The position numbers were made by a program, and so were the translations under genes. From Leucobacter sp. UCMA 4100 (GTDB lineage Bacteria; Actinomycetota; Actinomycetes; Actinomycetales; Microbacteriaceae), in assembly GCF_027853335.1 (NCBI RefSeq), contig NZ_JAFEUS010000002.1:1782514-1846513 (forward strand): a DNA stretch of 64,000 bases, written 5' to 3'. The notes beneath the pieces were generated by a model. That model was not told the origin of the DNA, made no database searches, and was given only the letters and a program-made list of their open reading frames with translations. Below, piece by piece: positions 16,290 to 23,912 of this stretch (positions within the stretch are counted from its first letter, which is position 1; each line of letters opens with the position of its first letter).

Positions 16290-16589
16290 ATGCTGCGACA
16301 CATTGTGAGCTGGAAGCTGAACGGCGAGACTCTGGCCGAACGCGACGCGCAGGCAGAGCGCGTGCGCGCGGTCATCGAGCCGCTTCGAGACTCGATCGCC
16401 GAGGTGCGCGCCCTGAGCCTGCACCGCAATGAGCTGCACGACGGCGCAAACTTCGACCTCACCCTCATCGCCGACTTTGACGACGAGGCGGGCCTTGCAG
16501 CCTACGCCGTGCACCCCGAGCACCAGCCCGCGATCGCGCTGCTCAAGGAGCTCGCCGCTGGCCGCGTGGCCACCGACTTCACGATCTAG
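16290..16589 (+). CDS. Dabb (stress-responsive alpha/beta barrel) domain protein
   Basis: This 99-residue protein fits the Dabb family of dimeric alpha-beta barrels: it opens MLRHIVSWKL, has FDLTLIADFDDEAGLAAYAVHP and ends VATDFTI. The His near the start and the HPEH segment are typical. Members include plant stress proteins and some cyclases, but most bacterial ones have no proven function. It follows the glutaredoxin-like gene by 24 nt with GAGGGG before its ATG and may be cotranscribed. Confidence 0.82.
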   Translation: MLRHIVSWKLNGETLAERDAQAERVRAVIEPLRDSIAEVRALSLHRNELHDGANFDLTLIADFDDEAGLAAYAVHPEHQPAIALLKELAAGRVATDFTI

Positions 16590-16662
16590 TCATCGCGCGT
16601 ACCCGGAGACCCTTCTCCTGGCGGATCGCGGCCGGCGCCTGCCGTGCCCGACAAGTCTTTGT

Positions 16663-16692
16663 CGTGCCCGGAGATCGCGTGCCCGGAGATCG
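16663..16692. repeat. Two tandem copies of a 15-bp unit
   Basis: CGTGCCCGGAGATCG occurs twice back to back (16663-16677 and 16678-16692) in the gap between the Dabb gene and tetR. A small hairpin CCTGTC-CCAGT-GACAGG follows at 16693-16709. No function is evident. Confidence 0.7.
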
Positions 16693-16738
16693 CCTGTCCC
16701 AGTGACAGGGCGGGGCGATCCGCACCCATCAATCAATT

Positions 16739-16755
16739 CGAAACGAACCGTTTCG
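16739..16755. promoter_or_regulatory. TetR-type operator palindrome next to the tetR promoter
   Basis: CGAAACG-AAC-CGTTTCG is a perfect 7-3-7 palindrome. TACTGT (16775-16780), 6 nt before the tetR ATG, is the probable -10 box, so the palindrome covers or adjoins the -35 region, where a bound repressor would block transcription. Confidence 0.7.
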
Positions 16756-16786
16756 TATTGGTGATATTTTGTGTTACTGTTCTCGC

Positions 16787-17356
16787 ATGGAGACGGCGAC
16801 GAAGCCAGCACGAGGGCGCAGCATGGACGCGGCCCTCACTGAGCGCATCCTTGCGGAGACACTCGAGCAACTCACTCGTGATGGCTACGCAAAACTGCGC
16901 ATCGAAAGAATCGCAACCGCTGTTGGTTGCGGTAAATCGACGATTTATCGCCGCTGGCCCGACAAGGGCTTGCTCGTCGCCGAAGCCCTCGCGAGTCACC
17001 TCAGTGCTCCTGAAGACGTCAACACCGGAGACGTCGTCGAAGACCTCGCGCGCTTTGCACACCAGCAGAGCGGTCGGCTGAACGACGAGAAGGGCGCACG
17101 CTCAGGCGTGTGGTCAGCAATGTTTGAAGACGACGTTCGCTCGCACCTGTGGCAACTGAACTTCTCACGCCGTCGCGAGGTCGGCCGGGCCATCATCACC
17201 CGCGGCATCGACACGGGCCAGATCCTGGAAGATACCGACCCCGACATGCTGCTCGACGCCATCTCAGGCTTTGCCATCTATCGGCAGGCTTTTCGAAACC
17301 TTCCCATCGACCTCGAGCAAGAACGGCGCATCGTCGCGAGGCTCTGCGGTCTCTAA
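16787..17356 (+). CDS. TetR/AcrR family transcriptional regulator
   Basis: This 189-residue regulator has an N-terminal helix-turn-helix (ALTERILAETLEQLTRDGYA, then IATAVGCGKSTIYRRWPDK) and a C-terminal ligand-binding domain of about 120 residues. The ATG at 16787 is chosen because it follows a leaderless -10 box and because a 6-codon-longer ORF has no support. It heads a likely operon with an MFS transporter (45 nt downstream) and an M20 hydrolase, and a palindrome just upstream suggests autorepression. The inducer may be the transporter's substrate. Confidence 0.88.
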   Translation: METATKPARGRSMDAALTERILAETLEQLTRDGYAKLRIERIATAVGCGKSTIYRRWPDKGLLVAEALASHLSAPEDVNTGDVVEDLARFAHQQSGRLNDEKGARSGVWSAMFEDDVRSHLWQLNFSRRREVGRAIITRGIDTGQILEDTDPDMLLDAISGFAIYRQAFRNLPIDLEQERRIVARLCGL

Positions 17357-17400
17357 CCTTCCCTTTTCATACCGGTTTTTACCATTTGCAACGGAGCATT

Positions 17401-18870
17401 ATGAACGCTAACAACACCACACCGCAGCAGGGTGCCGCGGTTAAAGTCGGCGCTGTCGTCGGCTTTCTTATTTTCGTGGAGCTCACGAGTGGCTTCATCC
17501 AGGGCTACTACCTGCCCCTGTTCGGCAGCATCGCGCAGCACCTCGGTGTGAGCGACGCCGACATCACCTGGTTCAACACCATCCAGACGCTTGCGGCCGC
17601 CGTGTGCGTGCCCATTCTCGCGAAGCTCGGCGACATGTTCGGGCACCGGCGCATGCTGCGCATCGGCATCATCTCGGTGTTTATCGGCGTGCTCATTACC
17701 GCGTTCGTTCCCTCATACCCGGCGGTACTCGCGGGGCGCTTACTCGTGGGCCCGCTCGCCGTCTGGCTGCCGCTCGAAATCGCGATCATTCACAGCCGCA
17801 TCCAGGGCGAGACCGGGCGTAAGGCCATCGGCTTCCTCGTCTCGGCGCTCACCGGCGGTGCGGTGCTCGGCTCGATCGTTGGCGGCCTCTTCGGAAGCCG
17901 ACTGCCCATCGTGATCGCGCTCGCGGTTCCGGCCATCATCGTGCTCCTGTGCGTCATCGTCGTGTTCACCGTCGTGCCCGACTCGTTCGAACGCAACCCA
18001 GTCAGGATCGACTGGCTCGGCTTCATCCTGCTCGCCGTGAGCATGCTCGCGCTGCTGTTTGGCATGCGTCTCGCCCAGGCAGAGGGCTTTGCGAGTCTCA
18101 CCCCGTGGGCCTGCCTCATCGTCGGCTTCGTCGCGGTCGCGGTGTTCGTGTGGTGGGAGCTACGCATACCGAACCCCGCCATCAACATTCGCGTCGTCAC
18201 CTCGCGTGCCCTCTGGCCGGCCTACGCCACCTCGTTCCTCTTCGGTATGGCCCTCTTCGGCACCCAGACCATCACCACCACCTTCCTCGCTGCCCCCGGC
18301 GCCGAGGTGGGCTACGGCTTTGGGTTCAAAACGAGCGTCATTGGCCTCTTCACCGCCGGCTCGGCACTGTGCGCGGTGATCGGCGCGGCCGTCTTTGCGA
18401 ACCTCGCACGCGTCATCACGATTCGCGGCGTGCTGCTGCTCGCGGTCTCGGTTGCCGCGGTGGGCAACATCATGCTCGCGGTGGGGCACACGAGCCTCAC
18501 CGTCGTCATCGTGAGCATCGTAGCCTCGGGTCTCGCGGGCGGTCTGCTGCTCGGTGCGCTCCCGGCCCTCGTCGCCGAACGCTCACCCCGCTCTGAGACC
18601 GGCATTGCGACGGGGCTCTACAACACCCTGAAAACGCTCGGCGGCGCGCTCGCTGGCGCCGTGTTCGCCGTCGTCTTGTCGGCATTCACCGCGCCCGGCG
18701 CCGCATACACGTCGGCCGGCGGCTATGTCTCGGTGTGGATCATCTGCGCCGCGGGCTTTGCCCTCGCCGCCCTCATCTTGTTGCTCGTACGCGTGCAGGG
18801 AACCCAGACCATGGCCCTCACCGTGCAAGACGCTGAAACCGAAATCAACACCGAAGGAGTAACCGAATGA
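17401..18870 (+). CDS. MFS transporter, DHA2/EmrB-like drug:H+ antiporter family
   Basis: This 489-residue protein has about 14 hydrophobic segments, as in the DHA2 family. The loop between helices 2 and 3 reads LGDMFGHRRMLRIG, a variant of the MFS GxLaDrxGrr motif. Helix 5 has GGAVLGSIVGGLFGS, like antiporter motif C. Such proteins export drugs or metabolites. The ATG at 17401 has GGAG just upstream. The next gene, an M20 amidohydrolase, starts inside its stop (ATGA), so transport and hydrolysis are tightly coupled. Import of an amide conjugate followed by hydrolysis is an alternative reading. Confidence 0.85.
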   Translation: MNANNTTPQQGAAVKVGAVVGFLIFVELTSGFIQGYYLPLFGSIAQHLGVSDADITWFNTIQTLAAAVCVPILAKLGDMFGHRRMLRIGIISVFIGVLITAFVPSYPAVLAGRLLVGPLAVWLPLEIAIIHSRIQGETGRKAIGFLVSALTGGAVLGSIVGGLFGSRLPIVIALAVPAIIVLLCVIVVFTVVPDSFERNPVRIDWLGFILLAVSMLALLFGMRLAQAEGFASLTPWACLIVGFVAVAVFVWWELRIPNPAINIRVVTSRALWPAYATSFLFGMALFGTQTITTTFLAAPGAEVGYGFGFKTSVIGLFTAGSALCAVIGAAVFANLARVITIRGVLLLAVSVAAVGNIMLAVGHTSLTVVIVSIVASGLAGGLLLGALPALVAERSPRSETGIATGLYNTLKTLGGALAGAVFAVVLSAFTAPGAAYTSAGGYVSVWIICAAGFALAALILLLVRVQGTQTMALTVQDAETEINTEGVTE

Positions 18871-20045
18871 CCCTCATGGCCCAAGCCGAAGCAATGCTTC
18901 CCGAACTCGTCGCCCTGCGCCGCGAGCTGCACCAGAACCCCGAGGTCGGGCTCGACCTGCCGTTCACGCAGAAGCGAGTGCTCGAGGCCCTCGAGGGTCT
19001 GCCCCTCGAGATCACCCTCGGAACCGAGACCACCTCGATCGTCGCCGTACTGCGCGGCGCGAAGCCTGGCCCCGCCGTGCTCCTGCGCGGTGACATGGAC
19101 GGCCTGCCGGTCGAAGAGCAGACCGGTCTCGACTACGCCTCAAAGAATGGCAACATGCACGCCTGCGGCCACGACCTGCACACCGCGGGCCTCGTCGGCG
19201 CGGCAAAGCTGCTCGCCGCGAAGCAGGACGAGATTGCCGGCTCGGTCATCTTCATGTTCCAGCCGGGCGAAGAAGGATTCAACGGCGCGAGCGTCATGAT
19301 CAAGGAGGGCGTACTCGACGCCGCCGGTGAGCGCCCCGTCGCCGCCTACGGCCTGCACGTTGGTCCCGGCCCTCGCGGTCTGCTCGCAACGTTGCCTGGC
19401 CCCATGCTTGCAGGCTCGAGCGAGCTGCACGTGACGGTTCACGGCCGCGGCGGCCACGGCTCGATGCCCTACGGCGCTGCCGACCCGGTGGTAGCCCTCG
19501 CCGAACTCGTGACGCAGCTGCAGGTCATGATCACCCGCAAGTTCAACGTCTTCGAGCCCGTCGTCATTAGCGTGACCCGCCTCAGCGCGGGCGAGGCCGT
19601 CAACGTGATTCCGCCCTCGGCATCGCTCAGCGCGACCGTGCGCACCGTGACCCAGACGAGCCTCGACGCCCTTCCCGGCTTCATCGAAGAGCTCGCATCG
19701 GGCATCGCCTCGGCGCACGGCTGCACGGCCGAGGTGAACTTCGAGACCCAGTACATCCCGACCGTGAACGACCCGGCCGAGACCGAGTTCGCCATCGAAA
19801 CGCTGCGTGAGCAGTTCGGCGAAGACCTCGTGCAGGTGCCCCCTCACGGCGTCATGGGCTCAGAAGACTTCTCGTATGTGCTGCACGAGATTCCCGGAAC
19901 CTTCTACATGCTCTCAGCAACCCCCGACGGCATCGACCCGATGTCTGCCGCAAACCACTCGCCGCTCGTGCAGTTCGACGACGCGGTGCTGTCGGTTGGC
20001 GCTGCCTCGCTCGCGCAGCTCGCGCTGGCGCGGCTCGCGAAGTAG
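18867..20045 (+). CDS. M20 family amidohydrolase (hippurate hydrolase/IAA-amino acid hydrolase-like)
   Basis: This 392-residue metalloenzyme cleaves an amide bond in N-acyl amino acids or similar conjugates. Metal-site motifs are LRGDMDGLPV, HACGHDLHTA, QPGEEG and the late VMGSEDFSYVL; the dimerisation domain near GRGGHGSMPYGAADPV matches aminoacylase-type enzymes. There is no signal peptide, so it is cytosolic. It is the last gene of the TetR-MFS operon, and a 13-bp hairpin follows 70 bp after the stop. Confidence 0.88.
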   Translation: MTLMAQAEAMLPELVALRRELHQNPEVGLDLPFTQKRVLEALEGLPLEITLGTETTSIVAVLRGAKPGPAVLLRGDMDGLPVEEQTGLDYASKNGNMHACGHDLHTAGLVGAAKLLAAKQDEIAGSVIFMFQPGEEGFNGASVMIKEGVLDAAGERPVAAYGLHVGPGPRGLLATLPGPMLAGSSELHVTVHGRGGHGSMPYGAADPVVALAELVTQLQVMITRKFNVFEPVVISVTRLSAGEAVNVIPPSASLSATVRTVTQTSLDALPGFIEELASGIASAHGCTAEVNFETQYIPTVNDPAETEFAIETLREQFGEDLVQVPPHGVMGSEDFSYVLHEIPGTFYMLSATPDGIDPMSAANHSPLVQFDDAVLSVGAASLAQLALARLAK

Positions 20046-20114
20046 CGGGGCGGGGCGGCGGCGGATCGGGCCGCTGCGGCTTGCCGGCCGCTACGGTCGC
20101 TCGCTTGTGACGGT

Positions 20115-20144
20115 GAGGCGCTCTTCCTTCGGGAGGGGCGCCTC
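20115..20144 (+). terminator. TTCG hairpin after the MFS-M20 operon
   Basis: GAGGCGCTCTTCC (20115-20127) pairs with GGAGGGGCGCCTC (20132-20144) across a TTCG tetraloop with two wobble pairs. It is a very stable hairpin about 70 bp after the M20 stop. The T-run is poor, so termination is likely but not certain. Confidence 0.5.
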
Positions 20145-20266
20145 GCTGCGTTGTGGGGCTGTCGCGGGGCGACTGGCGGATCGATCCGCTGCGGTTTTTG
20201 GCTCGTTTGGGGCTTGGCTTGCGGTTTGGCCTGCGGTTTCGCGCTTTGCCTGCCGTTTCTCGCTCC

Positions 20267-20318
20267 ACTTGACGAAAAGCAGGGTGTAATCGCTGAAACA
20301 CCCTGCTTTTCGTCAAGT
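20267..20318. repeat. 52-bp palindromic intergenic repeat, copy 1
   Basis: Arms at 20267-20287 and 20298-20318 are perfect 21-bp inverted repeats (ACTTGACGAAAAGCAGGG.. with ..CCCTGCTTTTCGTCAAGT) around a 10-nt loop. Three more copies of the same 52-bp length occur at 32772, 56257 and 56371. It lies between convergent genes. Confidence 0.9.
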
Positions 20319-20396
20319 AAACGCGAAATCAGCAGGCACGAGGCGGCGCAGCCCCCAAAACCGGCAAGCACGAGGCCGCAGCCGCCCCAAAACGCC

Positions 20397-20434
20397 AACG
20401 GGGCGGCACCCACCGAAGTGAGCACCGCCCCGTT
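20397..20434 (-). terminator. Intrinsic terminator of aspS
   Basis: Read on the minus strand, AACGGGGCGG and CCGCCCCGTT flank an inner TTCG-looped stem, then GGCGTTTTG. It starts about 60 bp beyond the aspS stop and fits a Rho-independent terminator. Confidence 0.65.
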
Positions 20435-20495
20435 GACAGAAACCGCCAGGCCGCGAGCCGACAGCCGCCAGGCCGCCAGCCGCGACGCCGCCAGC

Positions 20496-21839
20496 CTACG
20501 GCTTCAGGCGCGTCGGGCCGCGGAAGAGGTAGGTGACCTCGCGAATTGACGACTGGCCGAGCATGAGCATGATCACGCGGTTGAGGCCCATGCCGAAGCC
20601 GCCGTGCGGGGGCATGCCGTAGCGGAAGAAGTCGAGGTAGAACTCGAGCTCCTTGAGGTCCATGCCCTTCTCGAGGGCCTGCGCCTCGAGCACCTCGATG
20701 CGGTGCTCACGCTGCGCGCCGGTCGAGATCTCGGTGCCGTTGTAGATGAGGTCGTAGCTCTTCGTGAGCGACGAGTCTTCTTCGCTGCGCATGTGGTAGA
20801 ACGGGCGGATCGACTCGTGGTACTCGGTCAAGAAGACGAAGTCGTGGCCGTACTTCTCGCGCACGTAAGCCGAGATCTGGCGCTCGCCCTCTGGGTCCAT
20901 GTCGGCGTCGGCGCGGGGCACCTCGTAGCCGCGCTCCTTGACGATCTCTTTCGCCTCTGCGAGCGGGATGCGCGGGAAGGGGCGCTCGGGCACGGTGATG
21001 TCGATGTTGAAGGCCTTCTTGATGGCCTCGCCGTGCTTCTCTTTGACGGCGGTGAGACCGGCAACGATGAGCTCTTCGTGCAGCTCCATGACGTCTTCGT
21101 GCGATTCGATCCAGCTCAGCTCGGTATCGACCGAGGTGAACTCGGTCGCGTGGCGCGAGGTGAACGAGGGGTCGGCGCGGAAAGCGGGGCCGATCTCGAA
21201 GATGCCGCCGAAGCCTGCGGCCTGGGCCATCTGCTTAAAGAACTGGGGGCTCTGCGCGAGGTACGCCTTGCCGTCGAAGTAGTCGACCTCGAAGAGTTCG
21301 GCGCGTGACTCTGACGCTGAGGCCATGAGCTTCGGGGTGTGAATTTCGATGAACTCGCGGTTCATCCACACCTCACGCAGCGCGTGCTCGAAGGTCGTCT
21401 GCACGCGGAAGATGAGGTTTTGCTCGGGGCGACGCAGGTCGAGGAAGCGCCAGTCGAGGCGCACATCGATGTGCGAGTCGGGGGTGGTGCGGGTCTCGGC
21501 GAGCGAGTGCGAGACCACCTCGATGGTTTCGATTTGAATTTCGACACCGCCGAGCTTGACGCGCTCGTTGTGCTGCAGCTCACCGGTGACGGTCACGAAC
21601 GAGCCGAGCTCGAGGTGCGTGATGGTCTCGGTGCGGGTGAGCAGAATGTCTGAGCGGGGGTTCTCGGGGTCGGCCTCGCGCAGTACACCGCCGTTCACCA
21701 GCTGTACGGCTCCGGTCTCGTCACGAAGCACCACGAACTGCACGTGGCGCTGGTCGCGTACCTTTTCGACCCAGCCTGAAACGGTTACGGTGCCGTCTTC
21801 ACGGGCGGCAAGATTCTTGATCAACTCACGGTTCTTCAC
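20496..21839 (-). CDS. aspS: Aspartyl-tRNA synthetase, short archaeal-type
   Basis: This 447-residue class II synthetase charges tRNA-Asp with aspartate, or tRNA-Asn too if non-discriminating. The N-terminal OB-fold (GTVTVSGWVEKVRDQRHVQF) leads to a catalytic core with motif 2 (EIGPAFRADPSFTSRHATEF) and motif 3 (GMPPHGGFGMGLNRVIMLML), ending REVTYLFRGPTRLKP. The usual bacterial AspRS is about 590 residues and carries an inserted GAD domain; this one lacks it and matches the archaeal/eukaryal subclass. Whether a second AspRS exists elsewhere cannot be seen. GTG start with TAGACT 6 nt upstream suggests a leaderless mRNA. Confidence 0.9.
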   Translation of the reverse strand: MKNRELIKNLAAREDGTVTVSGWVEKVRDQRHVQFVVLRDETGAVQLVNGGVLREADPENPRSDILLTRTETITHLELGSFVTVTGELQHNERVKLGGVEIQIETIEVVSHSLAETRTTPDSHIDVRLDWRFLDLRRPEQNLIFRVQTTFEHALREVWMNREFIEIHTPKLMASASESRAELFEVDYFDGKAYLAQSPQFFKQMAQAAGFGGIFEIGPAFRADPSFTSRHATEFTSVDTELSWIESHEDVMELHEELIVAGLTAVKEKHGEAIKKAFNIDITVPERPFPRIPLAEAKEIVKERGYEVPRADADMDPEGERQISAYVREKYGHDFVFLTEYHESIRPFYHMRSEEDSSLTKSYDLIYNGTEISTGAQREHRIEVLEAQALEKGMDLKELEFYLDFFRYGMPPHGGFGMGLNRVIMLMLGQSSIREVTYLFRGPTRLKP

Positions 21840-21845
21840 CCCAAC

Positions 21846-21895
21846 AGTCTAGCGTTAGCGAACTCTCAGTTACGAGCGGGTCTCAAACGTAGAAT
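21846..21895. promoter_or_regulatory. Divergent leaderless promoters of aspS and the phosphatase operon
   Basis: On the minus strand TAGACT (21846-21851) is 6 nt before the aspS GTG. On the plus strand TAGAAT (21890-21895) is 6 nt before the GTG at 21902. Neither gene has a good ribosome site, so both are probably leaderless. Confidence 0.6.
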
Positions 21896-21901
21896 GGGGG
21901 C

Positions 21902-22546
21902 GTGACTGGCAAGCAACTTCACCTCGTTCGCCACGGAGAGGTCTATAACCCTGATCGGGTGCTCTACGGGCGTATTCCGGGCTTCGTTCTTTCTGACCTT
22001 GGCCACGAAATGGCGAGCGCGGCAGCCGATGAGCTTAAGGCCTCGGGCCGCTTGGTTGCGCGCCTCTTTGCGTCGCCGCTCGAACGCGCGCAGCAGTCTG
22101 CTGCTCCCGTCTCGGCGGCGCTCGGCCTGCCGATCGAGACTGAAGATCGCATCATCGAGCCGTCAAACTGGTTCGAGGGCAAGGTGAATCACGGCCCTGG
22201 CGCCGAGTTCAAGAAGCCCCGCAACTGGCACAAGTTTTGGAACCCATTCAGGCCGAGCTGGGGCGAGCCCTACCGTTCGGTCGCGACCCGCGTGCGCGCG
22301 GCGATGGACGATGCCTGGCAGTCAACGCCCGAGGGTGACATCGTGATGGTGAGCCACCAGTCGCCGATCTGGATGGCGCACCTCGACATCGCGGGCGAGA
22401 AGCTCTGGCACAACCCGGCGAAGCGCCGGTGCGACCTCTCAAGCATTACCTCGTTTGAAAAGCGCGGTGACACGTGGGTCGAGGTTGGCTACCGTGTGCC
22501 CGCGGCGCCGCTCTATGGCGGCTCGGTTGATGTGGGGGCCGTGTAA
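21902..22546 (+). CDS. Histidine phosphatase superfamily protein (phosphoglycerate mutase-like)
   Basis: This 214-residue protein begins with the catalytic LVRHGEVYNP motif, has the phosphate-pocket region ASPLERAQQSAAPVSAALG, the loop Glu in RIIEPSNWFEGK and the second His in VMVSHQSPIWM. It is probably a phosphatase of unknown substrate rather than glycolytic mutase. It opens the cytochrome c maturation operon, as Rv0525 does in M. tuberculosis. Its stop overlaps the next start (TAATG). Confidence 0.88.
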   Translation: MTGKQLHLVRHGEVYNPDRVLYGRIPGFVLSDLGHEMASAAADELKASGRLVARLFASPLERAQQSAAPVSAALGLPIETEDRIIEPSNWFEGKVNHGPGAEFKKPRNWHKFWNPFRPSWGEPYRSVATRVRAAMDDAWQSTPEGDIVMVSHQSPIWMAHLDIAGEKLWHNPAKRRCDLSSITSFEKRGDTWVEVGYRVPAAPLYGGSVDVGAV

Positions 22547-23163
22547 TGAAGCTTCGTCGTGTTGGCCGTTTCGCGGCCGCAACCCTTGGCGTCTCGCTTG
22601 CCGTCGGCCTCGCCGCCTGCAGCTCGTCGCCCGATACGCTCTCGCAGCAGTGGGAAGACGCGTCTGACAAGGGCTATATCGCCGGTGATGGATCAACCAC
22701 GAGCATCGCTCCCGAGGCCCGTACCGAGGCGGTCGAGTTTGAAGGCACGGGCGAGAATGGCGACCCGATCAGCAGCGCTGACTTCGCGGGCCACGTCACG
22801 GTCGTGAACTTTTGGTACGCGGGCTGTGCTCCGTGCCGGGCCGAGGCACCCGACCTCATCGCGGCCTACGACGAGTTCGATGACCAAGACGTGAAGTTCT
22901 TGGGCGTGAACACCCGTGACGGCGAGGCTGTCTCGCGTGGGTTCACCGAGGAATTTGGGATTGAGTACGACTCGATCCTCGACACCGTCGGCGATCGCGG
23001 CGTGCAGCGCGCGTTCGCGGGCAAGATTCCGCTCAATGCTGTCCCGACGACCCTTGTGCTCGACACCGAGGGCCGCGTCGCGCACCGAGTGCTCGGCCAG
23101 ATTGCTGGCGAGTCGCAGCTGCGCACCCTGATCTCTGAAACGCTCGACGAGTCGGGCTCATAG
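22546..23163 (+). CDS. resA: TlpA/ResA-type membrane-anchored thiol-disulfide oxidoreductase
   Basis: This 205-residue protein has a signal peptide with lipobox LAACS, so it is a lipoprotein on the outer face of the membrane. The thioredoxin fold carries C94-A-P-C97 in NFWYAGCAPCRAEAP and the cis-Pro region IPLNAVPTTLVLD. In System II cytochrome c maturation such a protein reduces the heme-binding cysteines of apocytochrome c with electrons from CcdA. It lies between the phosphatase and ccdA in one tight operon. Confidence 0.9.
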   Translation: MKLRRVGRFAAATLGVSLAVGLAACSSSPDTLSQQWEDASDKGYIAGDGSTTSIAPEARTEAVEFEGTGENGDPISSADFAGHVTVVNFWYAGCAPCRAEAPDLIAAYDEFDDQDVKFLGVNTRDGEAVSRGFTEEFGIEYDSILDTVGDRGVQRAFAGKIPLNAVPTTLVLDTEGRVAHRVLGQIAGESQLRTLISETLDESGS

Positions 23164-23171
23164 GCACCGCC

Positions 23172-23912
23172 GTGGGGTTACAGGCAATCGTCGCTGACGG
23201 GCAACTCTTTGTTGCCATGCTCATCGCACTTCTCGCGGGACTCATCTCGTTTGCCTCACCCTGCGTGTTGCCACTCGTGCCCGGCTACCTCGCCTACGTT
23301 GGCGGCGTCGCGGGTGACGGGGGAGAGAAGCAGGCAAGGTGGCGGGTCGCGCTCGGCGCCCTGCTCTTTGTGCTCGGCTTCACCATTGTTTTTGTCGCCT
23401 TGAACGCCCTTGCCGGCAGCGTCGGTGCGTGGCTCTTCGTGTATCAGGACGTGCTGTTGCAGGTCATGGGCGTCATCGTGATTCTCATGGGCCTCGTATT
23501 TCTGGGGCTCTTCAGCCGCATGCAAAACACGCGGCGGCTCAAGATCAAACCCCGCGTTGGCCTCGCCGGTGCCCCGCTGCTGGGCATGGTCTTTGGCCTC
23601 GGGTGGGCGCCCTGCATGGGCCCGACGCTCGGCACGATCATGGCGCTCAGCCTCACCGAGGGCTCGATGTCGCGCGCCGTGCTGCTCGCGATCGGCTACT
23701 CGCTCGGGCTCGGCCTGCCCTTCATCTTGCTCGCGCTCGGTTTCGGCTGGATGTCGGGCGTTACCGCCTTTTTGCGTAAGCACATTCGCGCGATTAACAT
23801 CGCGGGCGGAGTTCTCATGATTCTCATCGGCCTCGTCATGGTGACGGGGCTGTGGGGAGTCTTCATGTCTCATTTGCAGGTGGTGATCGATGGTTTCGTC
23901 CCGCCCCTCTGA
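23172..23912 (+). CDS. ccdA: Cytochrome c biogenesis protein CcdA
   Basis: This 246-residue polytopic protein with about six membrane helices passes electrons from cytosolic thioredoxin to ResA. The redox cysteines are visible in FASPCVLPLVPGYLAYVGG and GLGWAPCMGPTLG, the paired-cysteine motifs of the CcdA/DsbD family. GTG is the chosen start; the ribosome site is weak. Its end overlaps resB by 23 nt, which implies coupled translation. Confidence 0.92.
   Translation: MGLQAIVADGQLFVAMLIALLAGLISFASPCVLPLVPGYLAYVGGVAGDGGEKQARWRVALGALLFVLGFTIVFVALNALAGSVGAWLFVYQDVLLQVMGVIVILMGLVFLGLFSRMQNTRRLKIKPRVGLAGAPLLGMVFGLGWAPCMGPTLGTIMALSLTEGSMSRAVLLAIGYSLGLGLPFILLALGFGWMSGVTAFLRKHIRAINIAGGVLMILIGLVMVTGLWGVFMSHLQVVIDGFVPPL

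Larger units (their letters stand above)
20046..20495. other. Gene-free 450-bp convergent gap with three hairpins
   Basis: The gap between the convergent M20 and aspS genes contains no credible gene. It holds a plus-strand hairpin (20115-20144), the 52-bp palindromic repeat copy 1 (20267-20318) and a minus-strand terminator (20397-20434), separated by GC-rich low-complexity DNA. Confidence 0.7.
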
